In this document: piece after piece, positions 1 through 6,124 of the stretch
Numbering within the stretch: the first letter of the stretch is position 1
Layout of the letters: each line of letters starts with the position of its first letter
Assembly: GCA_947628495.1 (NCBI GenBank)
Contig: CANRAC010000009.1
Span: 1 to 15,929, forward strand
Reading direction: 5' to 3'
Origin: an uncultured Bacilli bacterium
Lineage (GTDB): Bacteria; Bacillota_I; Bacilli_A; RF39; UBA660
Length of the DNA: 15,929 nucleotides
The notes under the pieces: generated by a model
Database searches by the model: none
The model's input: only the letters and a program-made list of their open reading frames with translations
Told to the model about the DNA's origin: nothing
Program-made: the position numbers and the translations under genes

Positions 1-121
1 TACCTTAAACTCTTGTATTTACTTACCAAAATAGTCATTTCTTCTATTTTTGGATTTAACCGATACCTCCATGGCCAGCATCAATTACAATTCCCCTATA
101 AGCTCTAGTTAGTCTATACAT
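1..121 (-). pseudogene. Broken N-acetylmuramoyl-L-alanine amidase, N-terminal remnant
   Basis: Reading the minus strand, a perfect Shine-Dalgarno AGGAGGT (134-128) sits six bases before ATG at 121-119. The frame encodes MYRLTRAYRGIVIDAGHGG, then I-G and a TAA stop at 58-56. The stretch I-V-I-D-A-G-H-G-G is the first zinc-binding motif of Amidase_3 enzymes, which cut the bond between muramic acid and L-alanine in peptidoglycan; the family normally continues D-P-G. In the next frame, from base 62 leftwards, the peptide LNPKIEEMTILVSKYKSLR resembles the helix carrying the second zinc ligand (E-K-D-x-x-L-K-I-S-K-Y). I infer a small deletion plus a frameshift just after the histidine motif. The gene runs off the window, so the rest cannot be seen. 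It differs from the intact amidase at 10394-11050, which has a signal peptide that this one lacks; without one it may have been a phage-type lysin. Confidence 0.7.
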
Positions 122-213
122 ACACAAACCTCCTAAAGTATTGTATGTTTAATATTAAGATAGGTCACTTGACTACTTCATAAAAAAAGAATTTTGCAAG
201 ATACATAAACTCC

Positions 214-1407
214 TTAATTATCTCTTGAAATTAATTCTTTTAACTTATTAATTTGTCTATTTAATAAAACACATAATCTATTAATTCGTGTATCAGAATA
301 TCCCGTTAAATGTTGGTATTGATGGAGTAAATCATCAAACCATTCTACTACTCCATCTAACTTAGAAATATTGATTCTTTTAATATTTTTAACAACTTTT
401 ATTATTTCATCAAAAGGTTTTACTTCATAAAACATTCTTCCCCTACCAGATATGTGTAATTCATCTTCATCATAATATTCAATATTTAAACTTTGACCAT
501 TATCAAATATTGGAGCTACATCAAGCCACTTTAAAGTATTAACATCTCGAATAATCCCAAAATTATTTAAATGCCTATCTTCATTCATAATAAGAAAATC
601 TAAAATATACATATTTTCCACTTTTTCTCGAGCATTTTCTATCTCATTATCTTCTAATTTTTTAATATATTCTTCATAATCTTCTATACCGTCATGTCTT
701 TTAATATCATATTTAATTTGATAGCAAGTAACTAACTCTGTATCTTTTGTTATAAAACACGGACACTTAGATACGACCATATCTTTATAGGTATCTAAAG
801 TATATTCAACATGATTAAATCCTAATCTTTTACATATTTCACTAGCTAATACTTCATTAAAAGGTTGTAAAGTTTCATTTTTGTAGCCGCCTTTTAATAA
901 ATATCTAATTCCATTATCTATAATCCAAGCTTTTTTTAGCATTCCATCAGTAGTATTATTAGGAGTTTTTAAAGAAGACTCTTTAGTTATTGTTTTACTA
1001 TTAGTCGATAAAGATGCATCCATAAATTCAACATAATCAAAATCATTATCAAAAAAATTTATATCATCATAGGAAATATCACTCTCATAAGGTTTTAACC
1101 AATATTGATCAGATAAAGATAATCCAAAAGCTTTATCTAAAAGTTCATAAGGTGCAGTTAAATTAAGCCTATGTAATAATAAATCTAATTTATCACGCCA
1201 TGCAGGGATACCTCTTCCTTTAAACCATTCACTTAAATTAGTTCTAAAAGAAGTATCATTAATATCATCTTCTATATAAAAACTTTTTAAAATATAAGGA
1301 GCATAATTTATATCTATAACTTCATATATTTTAGTAAAAACGCTTGTTGCCGTATCATATTCCGCCATTAATACTTCTTTATTTTTATTCATTAGAATGC
1401 ATCTCAA
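214..1407 (-). CDS. HipA-like Ser/Thr kinase (CtkA/HipA_C family)
   Basis: A 397-residue protein of the HipA-fold kinase group found as lone genes in many Firmicutes. Visible motifs are the conserved N-terminal region LNLTAPYELLDKAFGLSLSD; a probable ATP-binding lysine in Y-L-L-K-G-G (near residue 172); a catalytic loop F-L-I-M-N-E-D-R-H-L-N-N-F (Asp near 277); and a metal-binding Asp in A-P-I-F-D-N-G (near 302). HipA kinases phosphorylate protein targets such as GltX; the target here is unknown. A GTG at 1416 lies inside the Shine-Dalgarno GAGGTGG itself, so I prefer TTG at 1407-1405, six bases after it, giving M-R-C-I-L-M-N-K-N-K-E-V-L. This fits the usual start of the family (…L-M-N-K-x-x-x-V-L). 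There is no HipB-like DNA-binding antitoxin gene next to it, as is common in this subfamily. The extended -10 at 1442-1447 is its likely promoter. Confidence 0.8.
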   Translation of the reverse strand: MRCILMNKNKEVLMAEYDTATSVFTKIYEVIDINYAPYILKSFYIEDDINDTSFRTNLSEWFKGRGIPAWRDKLDLLLHRLNLTAPYELLDKAFGLSLSDQYWLKPYESDISYDDINFFDNDFDYVEFMDASLSTNSKTITKESSLKTPNNTTDGMLKKAWIIDNGIRYLLKGGYKNETLQPFNEVLASEICKRLGFNHVEYTLDTYKDMVVSKCPCFITKDTELVTCYQIKYDIKRHDGIEDYEEYIKKLEDNEIENAREKVENMYILDFLIMNEDRHLNNFGIIRDVNTLKWLDVAPIFDNGQSLNIEYYDEDELHISGRGRMFYEVKPFDEIIKVVKNIKRINISKLDGVVEWFDDLLHQYQHLTGYSDTRINRLCVLLNRQINKLKELISRDN

Positions 1408-1441
1408 ACAAACCACCTCAATTAGATATATTTATGCTTTT

Positions 1442-1449
1442 ATTATACC
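1442..1449 (-). promoter_or_regulatory. Extended -10 promoter of the HipA-like gene
   Basis: The minus strand reads TGGTATAAT: a perfect -10 hexamer (1447-1442) with the TGn extension. No good -35 is seen at 17 bases upstream, as is usual for extended -10 promoters. The Shine-Dalgarno of the HipA-like gene begins about 22 bases downstream. Confidence 0.5.
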
Positions 1450-1456
1450 ATCTCAG

Positions 1457-1627
1457 CTAATATATATAAACTTTAATTGATAGCCTTTTCAATACTTTTT
1501 CTAATGTTTGAGGACTTTTAGTAAAGGTTTCTATTTCATTAAATTTTAGGGTATAATCCATTACTTTATCTATATCAGGATTAAAATTATAAGCCTTCTT
1601 CTCTCTAAATATCACATAATTTAATAT
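1457..1627 (-). pseudogene. 56-codon orphan coding remnant, no start
   Basis: An open frame of 56 codons ends at TAG (1459-1457) and begins right after an in-frame TAA (1630-1628). It has no ATG with a ribosome binding site; only a GTG without one is near the start. The peptide looks like real protein (for example KVMDYTLKFNEIETFTKSPQ) rather than random AT-rich translation. In the same frame, before the TAA, the reading continues back through Y-R-A-N-N-Y-N-E-K-A-L and overlaps the end of the VbhA-like gene. It is either the tail of a gene broken by the TAA and a frameshift, or a remnant. I do not recognise the family. No Fic motif (HPFxxGNGR) is present. Confidence 0.45.
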
Positions 1628-1658
1628 TTATAAAGCTTTTTCATTATAATTATTAGCC

Positions 1659-1844
1659 CTATATTTTTCTGTATTTCTCTATAATTTTCTTGCGTTCTAT
1701 TTCAGTTGAAGACTTACCAATTATGCAATTATAAAGCTTTTGTTTTAACTCTTTAGTTAATGGCATACCTTCTTGAGCCATAGCACCATCAACTTTTTTT
1801 ATTTTTTCTTGTATTTCTTTTTCAGTTAGCTTAATATTATTCAT
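1659..1844 (-). CDS. VbhA-antitoxin-like small protein
   Basis: A 61-residue protein starting at ATG 1844-1842, which has the Shine-Dalgarno AGGGAG eight bases upstream; the longer frame from 1871 has no such site. The sequence V-D-G-A-M-A-Q-E-G-M-P-L-T followed by a helical region and a C-terminal E-K-Y fits the VbhA-type antitoxins. In that family a short helix with motif (S/T)xxxE(G/N) plugs the active site of a partner Fic AMP-transferase. Here the E-G is present but the Ser/Thr position is alanine. VbhA partners usually sit directly upstream of a fic gene; none is seen here, only the remnant at 1457-1627. The kinase-like gene upstream ends 30 bases before this start, so the two may share a transcript. 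The family call rests on motif memory and is moderate. Confidence 0.55.
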   Translation of the reverse strand: MNNIKLTEKEIQEKIKKVDGAMAQEGMPLTKELKQKLYNCIIGKSSTEIERKKIIEKYRKI

Positions 1845-1874
1845 TATATTTACTCCCTTATTCTTGATCAAAAA

Positions 1875-2417
1875 TTAATTTTTTTTATATAATTTTAGCA
1901 AGAAATCTTTTAACTCATCAATTACATCTTCAAACTTTCTACTGTTTATATTAAACTTCGGAATGTTCTTGTATTCTAAATTACTAGTTGTCATATCATT
2001 TTTTAACTCTTTAGTATAATAAGCTTTATGTTCATCACGATATTGCTTACTATCAAGCATTGGGCAATCGTTTTCATCATAAAACATTATTCGTTCATAA
2101 ATACTCTCAAAATTATCAATTAGTTCTATTGAAATAGTATCAGTATTAAGTATACTATTTACAATTTTCTCATTACATATCAAAGTTATTGTCATTACAA
2201 AATTATCATTATTATTAATAATTTCTAAAGCAATTCGTTCTTTTTCTTTAAATCTTTCATAATCATTTGAAAAAATATTATGAAAGTTGTCGATTGTGCC
2301 ATATTTCCTTTTGATAATTTCATTCATATCAAAATATTTATAATTTAATTTCTCTGCTAACATTTTTCCTATATCAGTTTTTCCTACACAAGGAATTCCC
2401 CAAATTAATATTTTCAT
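1875..2417 (-). CDS. P-loop kinase-like protein (shikimate/adenylate kinase fold)
   Basis: A 180-residue protein opening M-K-I-L-I-W-G-I-P-C-V-G-K-T: a Walker A motif (GxxxxGKT, residues 7-14) at the very N terminus, as in shikimate kinase and related small-molecule kinases. A following F-D-M-N-E-I-I (near 33-39) matches the strand-2 Asp region that binds Mg or substrate. The rest does not match shikimate kinase well: the substrate-binding arginine and GGG motifs are not visible, so the substrate is unknown. The start is ATG at 2417, preceded at five bases by GGAGG; a TTG at 2429 overlaps that site and is less likely. It may be a nucleotide or antibiotic-modifying kinase, or a toxin-like enzyme such as a zeta-type kinase. 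It precedes the small VbhA-like gene by 30 bases. Confidence 0.65.
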   Translation of the reverse strand: MKILIWGIPCVGKTDIGKMLAEKLNYKYFDMNEIIKRKYGTIDNFHNIFSNDYERFKEKERIALEIINNNDNFVMTITLICNEKIVNSILNTDTISIELIDNFESIYERIMFYDENDCPMLDSKQYRDEHKAYYTKELKNDMTTSNLEYKNIPKFNINSRKFEDVIDELKDFLLKLYKKN

Positions 2418-2487
2418 AGTAACCTCCAAACAATATTGTTATGTATTTCAATTTCTAATTTTTTTTTAAATTAATACGTATATAAAA

Positions 2488-2973
2488 CTACCTTCTTCTA
2501 AAATTGTATACCTCTTTTAAATCTTCCAGTATATTATAAACTACTGGGCAAATTTTACTATTATTAACTATTGTAAGCAAACTAAATAATCTTTCTTTTT
2601 TATTAGTATATGGATAATCTTGACAAGATTTTGGTAGGCATTCATCTATTTTGCAACTATTATCTTTATTTAAAAATGGACAAGGTCTAGCAACATATTC
2701 TCCATATTTTTCATTTAAAACTTCATTTTTTAATTTATGAACGTCTAAATGATATTGTTTACAAATTGTATTTAGTTCATCTTCATTCATAGATATACCT
2801 AGAACTTTGCAACAATTTCGACATTTAGTACAATCAAAATCTTTGAAATATTTATTATGCAATTGTTTAAATTGTCTATCTAAAGTTTTTTCATCAGCAT
2901 GCATTTTTAAAAATACCCTAAAACGATAATTTTCATCTAATGTTTCACCATTAATTTCTTTTATTTCAATCAT
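2488..2973 (-). CDS. YkgJ-family Cys-cluster protein (CxxCxxCC)
   Basis: A 161-residue protein with the CxxCxxCC signature at residues 48-55 (C-T-K-C-R-N-C-C), followed by R-P-C-P-F-L (Cys 98), N-S-C-K-I (107) and P-K-S-C-Q-D-Y-P (117). This spacing defines the UPF0153/YkgJ family, proposed to bind zinc or iron; a separate precise role is not established. The family's usual R-P-x-x-C-x-x-Y/F-P reads L-P-K-S-C-Q-D-Y-P here, so the conserved Arg is lost. Start ATG 2973 has the ribosome binding site AAGGAG eight bases upstream. There is no signal peptide or membrane segment, so it should be cytosolic. It lies directly downstream of a decayed gene and probably belongs to the same accessory block as its neighbours. 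Confidence 0.75.
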   Translation of the reverse strand: MIEIKEINGETLDENYRFRVFLKMHADEKTLDRQFKQLHNKYFKDFDCTKCRNCCKVLGISMNEDELNTICKQYHLDVHKLKNEVLNEKYGEYVARPCPFLNKDNSCKIDECLPKSCQDYPYTNKKERLFSLLTIVNNSKICPVVYNILEDLKEVYNFRRR

Positions 2974-2986
2974 ATGATTTACTCCT

Positions 2987-3006
2987 TTTACTGCACTTTA
3001 CTGCAC
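2987..3006. repeat. Tandem 10-bp direct repeat
   Basis: TTTACTGCAC occurs twice head to tail (2987-2996 and 2997-3006). It covers the stop codon of the decayed gene at 2998-3275 and the leader of the Cys-cluster gene, and looks like a slip duplication. Each copy gives a TAA on the minus strand. Confidence 0.6.
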
Positions 3007-3275
3007 TTCATTAATAATCCACTTTGGCAATTTGTCACTACCAACATTTATAATTTTGTTTTCCTCTTTCAATTTTCTTAAAAGATATCGAACTTTATTG
3101 TCTAATTGTTTTGCATTTAATTTTGATGGTAACTTAGGTATTATAAAATCATTAATTTGCTGCCTAGTGGCTGAGCCAAACTTTTATAGTACGCATTATC
3201 CAAACCCTTTGATTCAATATAATCTAACTCTTTATTAGTTATTTTGGCAATATCCGCCGAAATATAAATACTAGG
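2998..3275 (-). pseudogene. Decayed C-terminus of an AlbA_2/RecG-like ATP-binding regulator
   Basis: The minus strand carries two in-register pieces of one protein in different frames. The first (about 3275-3190) reads I-S-A-D-I-A-K-I-T-N-K-E-L-D-Y-I-E-S-K-G, continuing to L-D-N-A-Y-Y-K. The second (about 3185-3001) reads F-G-S-A-T-R-Q-Q-I-N-D-F-I-I-P-K-L, then a winged-helix-like stretch ending P-K-W-I-I-N-E-V-Q and TAA at 3000-2998. In the AlbA_2/ATP-binding proteins of Firmicutes (COG2865-like) these pieces are joined by about nine residues of helix (Y-Y-K-x-L-I-x-D-Y-L-x-x-F-G), so a deletion of roughly 25-30 bases that shifts the frame best explains the gap. The N-terminal ATP-binding domain is missing. 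The family assignment comes from memory of the C-terminal pattern. The rest of the stretch up to 3361 holds only a shorter fragment, L-L-G-E-K-Y-S-K-P-L-F-E-I (about 3290-3330), that I cannot assign. Confidence 0.6.
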
Positions 3276-3361
3276 AATCAAATTTCAAATAGTGGCTTAC
3301 TATATTTTTCACCAAGTAAAGTACATAACTTATTGCTCCTATTTCCTTAAAATTTTCCCTC

Positions 3362-3745
3362 TTATAATTCTTTACAATAATCAACAAATTGCGAAATTCC
3401 TTGTTTATACTTTTGAATTTCTTTAAAGCCATATTTTAACGCTAAGGCTTTTCTTTCATCAAAATCATCCATTAAAGTTATTTCCACTTTTTTATATCCT
3501 TTTTCTTTCAAAAAAGCAAATATTTCATTCATAACATCTTTATGATCAAATAAACTTTTAGGAGAATGTTGTTCTACACATATATCTGCAGTATCTTCGG
3601 GCTTTTTATAAAAGAAAAATTGATACTCTTCGTCATTATAATTAATAATATAATATTCTGCCGTCCCATTTTCCAAACATTTTTCTAAATATGATTTGTC
3701 TTTTCTTTTTTGATATTCTTCTAGTGTTAATCTTTTTAGGTTCAT
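3362..3745 (-). CDS. Small hypothetical protein, GNAT-like C-terminus
   Basis: A 127-residue protein with ribosome binding site AGGAGG four bases before ATG 3745. The C-terminal third, L-K-E-K-G-Y-K-K-V-E-I-T-L then E-R-K-A-L-A-L-K-Y-G-F-K-E-I, resembles the last strands and helix of GNAT acetyltransferases (the ‘R-A-L-x-L-Y-x-K-x-G-F’ pattern). The acetyl-CoA loop (Q/RxxGxG/A) is not visible, and the protein is shorter than a typical 150-residue GNAT. It may be a reduced GNAT relative or only resemble one. It is charged and soluble, with no signal peptide. It is transcribed on the same strand as the sortase operon but lies after that operon's terminator, so it needs its own promoter; none is clear. 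Confidence 0.6.
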   Translation of the reverse strand: MNLKRLTLEEYQKRKDKSYLEKCLENGTAEYYIINYNDEEYQFFFYKKPEDTADICVEQHSPKSLFDHKDVMNEIFAFLKEKGYKKVEITLMDDFDERKALALKYGFKEIQKYKQGISQFVDYCKEL

Positions 3746-3810
3746 ATATCCTCCTAATACTTCTTCTTAATTTTATCATAAAAGATTATAATTTTACTAG
3801 ATACAACCAA

Positions 3811-3841
3811 TAAAAAAACTAGTAAGTGCTCTCACTTACTA
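3811..3841 (-). terminator. Terminator of the adhesin-sortase operon
   Basis: On the minus strand TAGTAAGTG, loop AGAG and CACTTACTA form a nine-pair stem (3841-3820), followed by G and seven T (3818-3812). The stem lies within the end of the sortase gene: the last residues S-E-S-T-Y and the stop TAG are encoded in its loop and 3' arm, so translation ends inside the terminator. Confidence 0.85.
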
Positions 3842-4397
3842 ATTTAGATATTATTACTAACTGTTTAGTTTTATCCTTTTCACTGCAAGTTGTCAAATAA
3901 AGAAGACCATTTTCATTTTTAGTTATTTCTAAAGTTCCATCTTTTTCAATCTCATATTTTTCAATTACCTCATAAGTATATTTAAAATCTTGCAAATATA
4001 AATATACTTTATCTTGAATGCGCAGTAAATCTAAATTATGAAAATAAGAAATCTGACTATTTCCGGAATGGGCAGCGAGGACAATTAGACTTTCTTTAAT
4101 ATTATCCAAAGTTTTAGGCTCCAACAAAGTTACATTTTGATCCACATTATTTAATGAACTTGTACTATCATAAAACCCTTTTTTTAAATTAAGGCACGGA
4201 ATTTCCAAAATTCCTTTATACTCCTCTTTAACTTTTAAAGTTTCAACTTTAGCCCGCTCTTGTTTTTCAGGAATTAAATATGAAGCTACTTCTTTATGGG
4301 AAATACTGTTCTCATAAAGATTAGTAACAATGTTTTCCAAACCAAATAATAGGAAAAAAATAATTAATATTACAACTATTTTATTAATTATTTTCAT
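3819..4397 (-). CDS. Class D-like sortase
   Basis: A 192-residue membrane-anchored transpeptidase that should attach or polymerise the adhesin encoded just upstream. N-terminal residues 1-20 (M-K-I-I-N-K-I-V-V-I-L-I-I-F-F) form the anchor. The sortase barrel begins G-I-L-E-I-P and carries the catalytic His in L-A-A-H-S-G-N-S (about 110) and Cys in L-Y-L-T-T-C-S-E-K (about 171). The catalytic Arg expected after the Cys (typically R-x-V-V) is not present: the stretch reads D-K-T-K-Q-L-V-I-I. This could be a conservative Lys substitution seen in some firmicute sortases, or lower activity. I prefer the start at ATG 4397-4395, which makes an ATGA overlap with the adhesin stop; an ATG at 4409 would overlap by 16 bases. 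No strong ribosome binding site is seen, consistent with translational coupling. Confidence 0.85.
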   Translation of the reverse strand: MKIINKIVVILIIFFLLFGLENIVTNLYENSISHKEVASYLIPEKQERAKVETLKVKEEYKGILEIPCLNLKKGFYDSTSSLNNVDQNVTLLEPKTLDNIKESLIVLAAHSGNSQISYFHNLDLLRIQDKVYLYLQDFKYTYEVIEKYEIEKDGTLEITKNENGLLYLTTCSEKDKTKQLVIISKLVSESTY

Positions 4398-5953
4398 ATC
4401 ATATTCCATTTGCTAACAAAAGCCAATTTAAGTGCCATTAATAAATAATTAACAATAGTGAAATCGGTATTTTTTCCTGTATTAGGAACTTCAACTATTT
4501 TAACAACTTCTTTTTCGACTTCCACCGGAACAACAACCGGAACTTCAACGGGAACCTCCACTATTTCTTTTTTAGGTACTATACGAATCTTAGGATAATT
4601 GATTAATTCTTTTTGCACAAAATCGGTGTTTTCATCAATCGTAATCGTAAAATCTGCCACTTTATAATAGTTGGTATGTGAATTTCTTTGTTTTACTAAA
4701 TAAGTTCCATAAGGCAACATAACACTGCCATTACCATCCTTATCAGTTAACAATGTCCCCACTAAAGTTTGTCCGTCTTCTGTATAGACATCAAAATATA
4801 TACCTTCTTCCGGTTTAAATTCTTCGGTATAAGCATCTAAAAATTGTTTGTTAATCTTCACTTCTTTTTTATCTAATTCTTCATAAACTTCTAAGTCTTG
4901 AATTAATGCCCCTTCATTAATTTCCACAGTATATTCTTGGGGGTCTAAAGCATATCCATAACTAGGCTTACTTTCTTTAATTTTATAACGACCAAATGGT
5001 AAGTTCTGAAGGGAACCCTGCCCATTTTCATCAGTTACAATAGTGCCCACCAGTCTATCATCTTCATCGTAAACTTGGTATTCGGCTTTTTGTAAGGATA
5101 TCTTATCGTTATAATTATCTTCTTTAGCCTTCTTTGTCAGATTTATTTGACCAGACTTAAATACAACATTAAAGTGCGTTTTTAATTCTGTGAAATTTCC
5201 TACTCGCATAACATTTTGACTATTAGCACTCGAATAGACAAAAGGTACACTATCATATTTATTGGTGTTTTTGACTAATTCGATTTCTTTAGTAGTCTCT
5301 TCATTACTACTTAGCGTAATAGAATTTCCTTCTAAGCGAACTCCAGATGTTCCCCCATTTAGCTTAAACTTATTTAAAACATTATTATCATCTACTACAG
5401 TAAAATCTTTACCAATTGAAGCGGTATAAGTCTTATTAGCAAAGCTGGGCATTTTATAATGTTCCTCAACTAAGTTTCTTAACTCGGCCATTTCACTTTC
5501 GTATAATGTTTGCCTTGGTCCATTAAGACCATCAGTAAAGAAGAAATCTCCTGCTGGATCGACAGTTTGCCAAATTACAAGTTGGGTAATAGTATACCAA
5601 TTTTCATCTTCATGCCCTTCATAGCCATAACCATAATAAGCTAACAAAATGATTTTATCCATCTGTTCTTTACTAAGCTCATTATAACTGGTCGCATCAG
5701 CTTGGACATAAACTTCACCATCCGAAACTGTCTTCCATGGTTCTAAACAGTACACAAATTGACCATCGGATCTTAAAACCCATTGCGAGCGCAGGTACAT
5801 GCTTCTACCATCTTTAACCTTTTTCATATACACTTTGCCAACATAATCCCCTGTTCTTATTGTTTCAGCTTTGACATGATTACTAAATACCATCGCCAAA
5901 ACTGCAAATACTACAACACTAATAATTTTTACTACATTTCTTTTTCTTTTCAT
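4394..5953 (-). CDS. Thioester-domain adhesin/pilin, LPXTG-type anchored
   Basis: A 519-residue surface protein in recognisable parts. There is a signal peptide (residues 1-29, ending V-K-A). A thioester domain (about 30-170) has Cys 69 (F-V-Y-C-L-E-P-W) and Gln 124 in T-I-T-Q-L-V-I-W-Q; such Cys-Gln bonds react covalently with host or surface amines. Two Cna_B/SpaA repeats follow (about 268-358 and 362-450); the first has the isopeptide Glu in Y-K-I-K-E-S-K-P, the second has Gln at that place (Y-L-V-K-Q). A Pro-Val stalk (E-V-P-V-E-V-P-V-V-V-P-V-E-V, 466-479) leads to the sorting motif V-P-N-T-G (489-493) and a hydrophobic tail. That tail ends S-K-W-N-M-I with few positive charges, unusual for a sorting signal. 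It is cotranscribed with the overlapping sortase, its likely processing enzyme. Start ATG 5953 has AAAGGA eight bases upstream. Confidence 0.9.
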   Translation of the reverse strand: MKRKRNVVKIISVVVFAVLAMVFSNHVKAETIRTGDYVGKVYMKKVKDGRSMYLRSQWVLRSDGQFVYCLEPWKTVSDGEVYVQADATSYNELSKEQMDKIILLAYYGYGYEGHEDENWYTITQLVIWQTVDPAGDFFFTDGLNGPRQTLYESEMAELRNLVEEHYKMPSFANKTYTASIGKDFTVVDDNNVLNKFKLNGGTSGVRLEGNSITLSSNEETTKEIELVKNTNKYDSVPFVYSSANSQNVMRVGNFTELKTHFNVVFKSGQINLTKKAKEDNYNDKISLQKAEYQVYDEDDRLVGTIVTDENGQGSLQNLPFGRYKIKESKPSYGYALDPQEYTVEINEGALIQDLEVYEELDKKEVKINKQFLDAYTEEFKPEEGIYFDVYTEDGQTLVGTLLTDKDGNGSVMLPYGTYLVKQRNSHTNYYKVADFTITIDENTDFVQKELINYPKIRIVPKKEIVEVPVEVPVVVPVEVEKEVVKIVEVPNTGKNTDFTIVNYLLMALKLAFVSKWNMI

Positions 5954-5976
5954 AAAAATTTTCCTTTCCGGACTTC

Positions 5977-6005
5977 ACTATAGCAAAAGAAAAAATATAT
6001 AGCAA
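5977..6005 (-). promoter_or_regulatory. Promoter of the adhesin-sortase operon
   Basis: On the minus strand, -35 TTGCTA (6005-6000), a 17-base spacer and -10 TATAGT (5982-5977), with a TGn extension of the -10 (TGCTATAGT). It lies 23 bases upstream of the adhesin start codon, giving a short leader that includes its ribosome binding site. Confidence 0.7.
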
Positions 6006-6031
6006 AAGACGAAAAAGGAATTTTTGTGGAT

Positions 6032-6082
6032 TAAAAAAAGCAAAAAAGGATTTTTTGCTTAGCAATTTTACCTTTTTTGCTT
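6032..6082 (-). terminator. Terminator after htrA-like gene, with alternative stem
   Basis: Minus-strand arm A (AAGCAAAAAAGG, 6082-6071) pairs perfectly over 12 bases with arm C (CCTTTTTTGCTT, 6049-6038), followed by a T run down to 6033. A second copy of arm A, AAGCAAAAAA (6060-6051), lies between and can pair with the same arm C using a three-base loop. Only one stem can form at a time. Its position, 43 bases after the protease gene and before the adhesin promoter, fits a terminator. Confidence 0.7.
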
Positions 6083-6124
6083 CATTTTTTTAGCAATTTA
6101 GGAATTTTCGTAAAATTTCTAAAA

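Noticed and set aside
1875..2417. Shikimate kinase (aroK)
   Set aside because: Only the P-loop and the second-strand Asp match; the substrate-binding Arg and Gly-Gly-Gly motifs are absent, and no other aromatic pathway gene is near.
3032..3238. Open frame of 68 codons on the plus strand
   Set aside because: It lies opposite the decayed AlbA_2-like end, whose minus-strand pieces match a known pattern. The plus-strand frame has no ribosome binding site.
5783..5983. Open frame of 66 codons on the plus strand
   Set aside because: Antisense to the signal peptide region of the adhesin gene, without a ribosome binding site.
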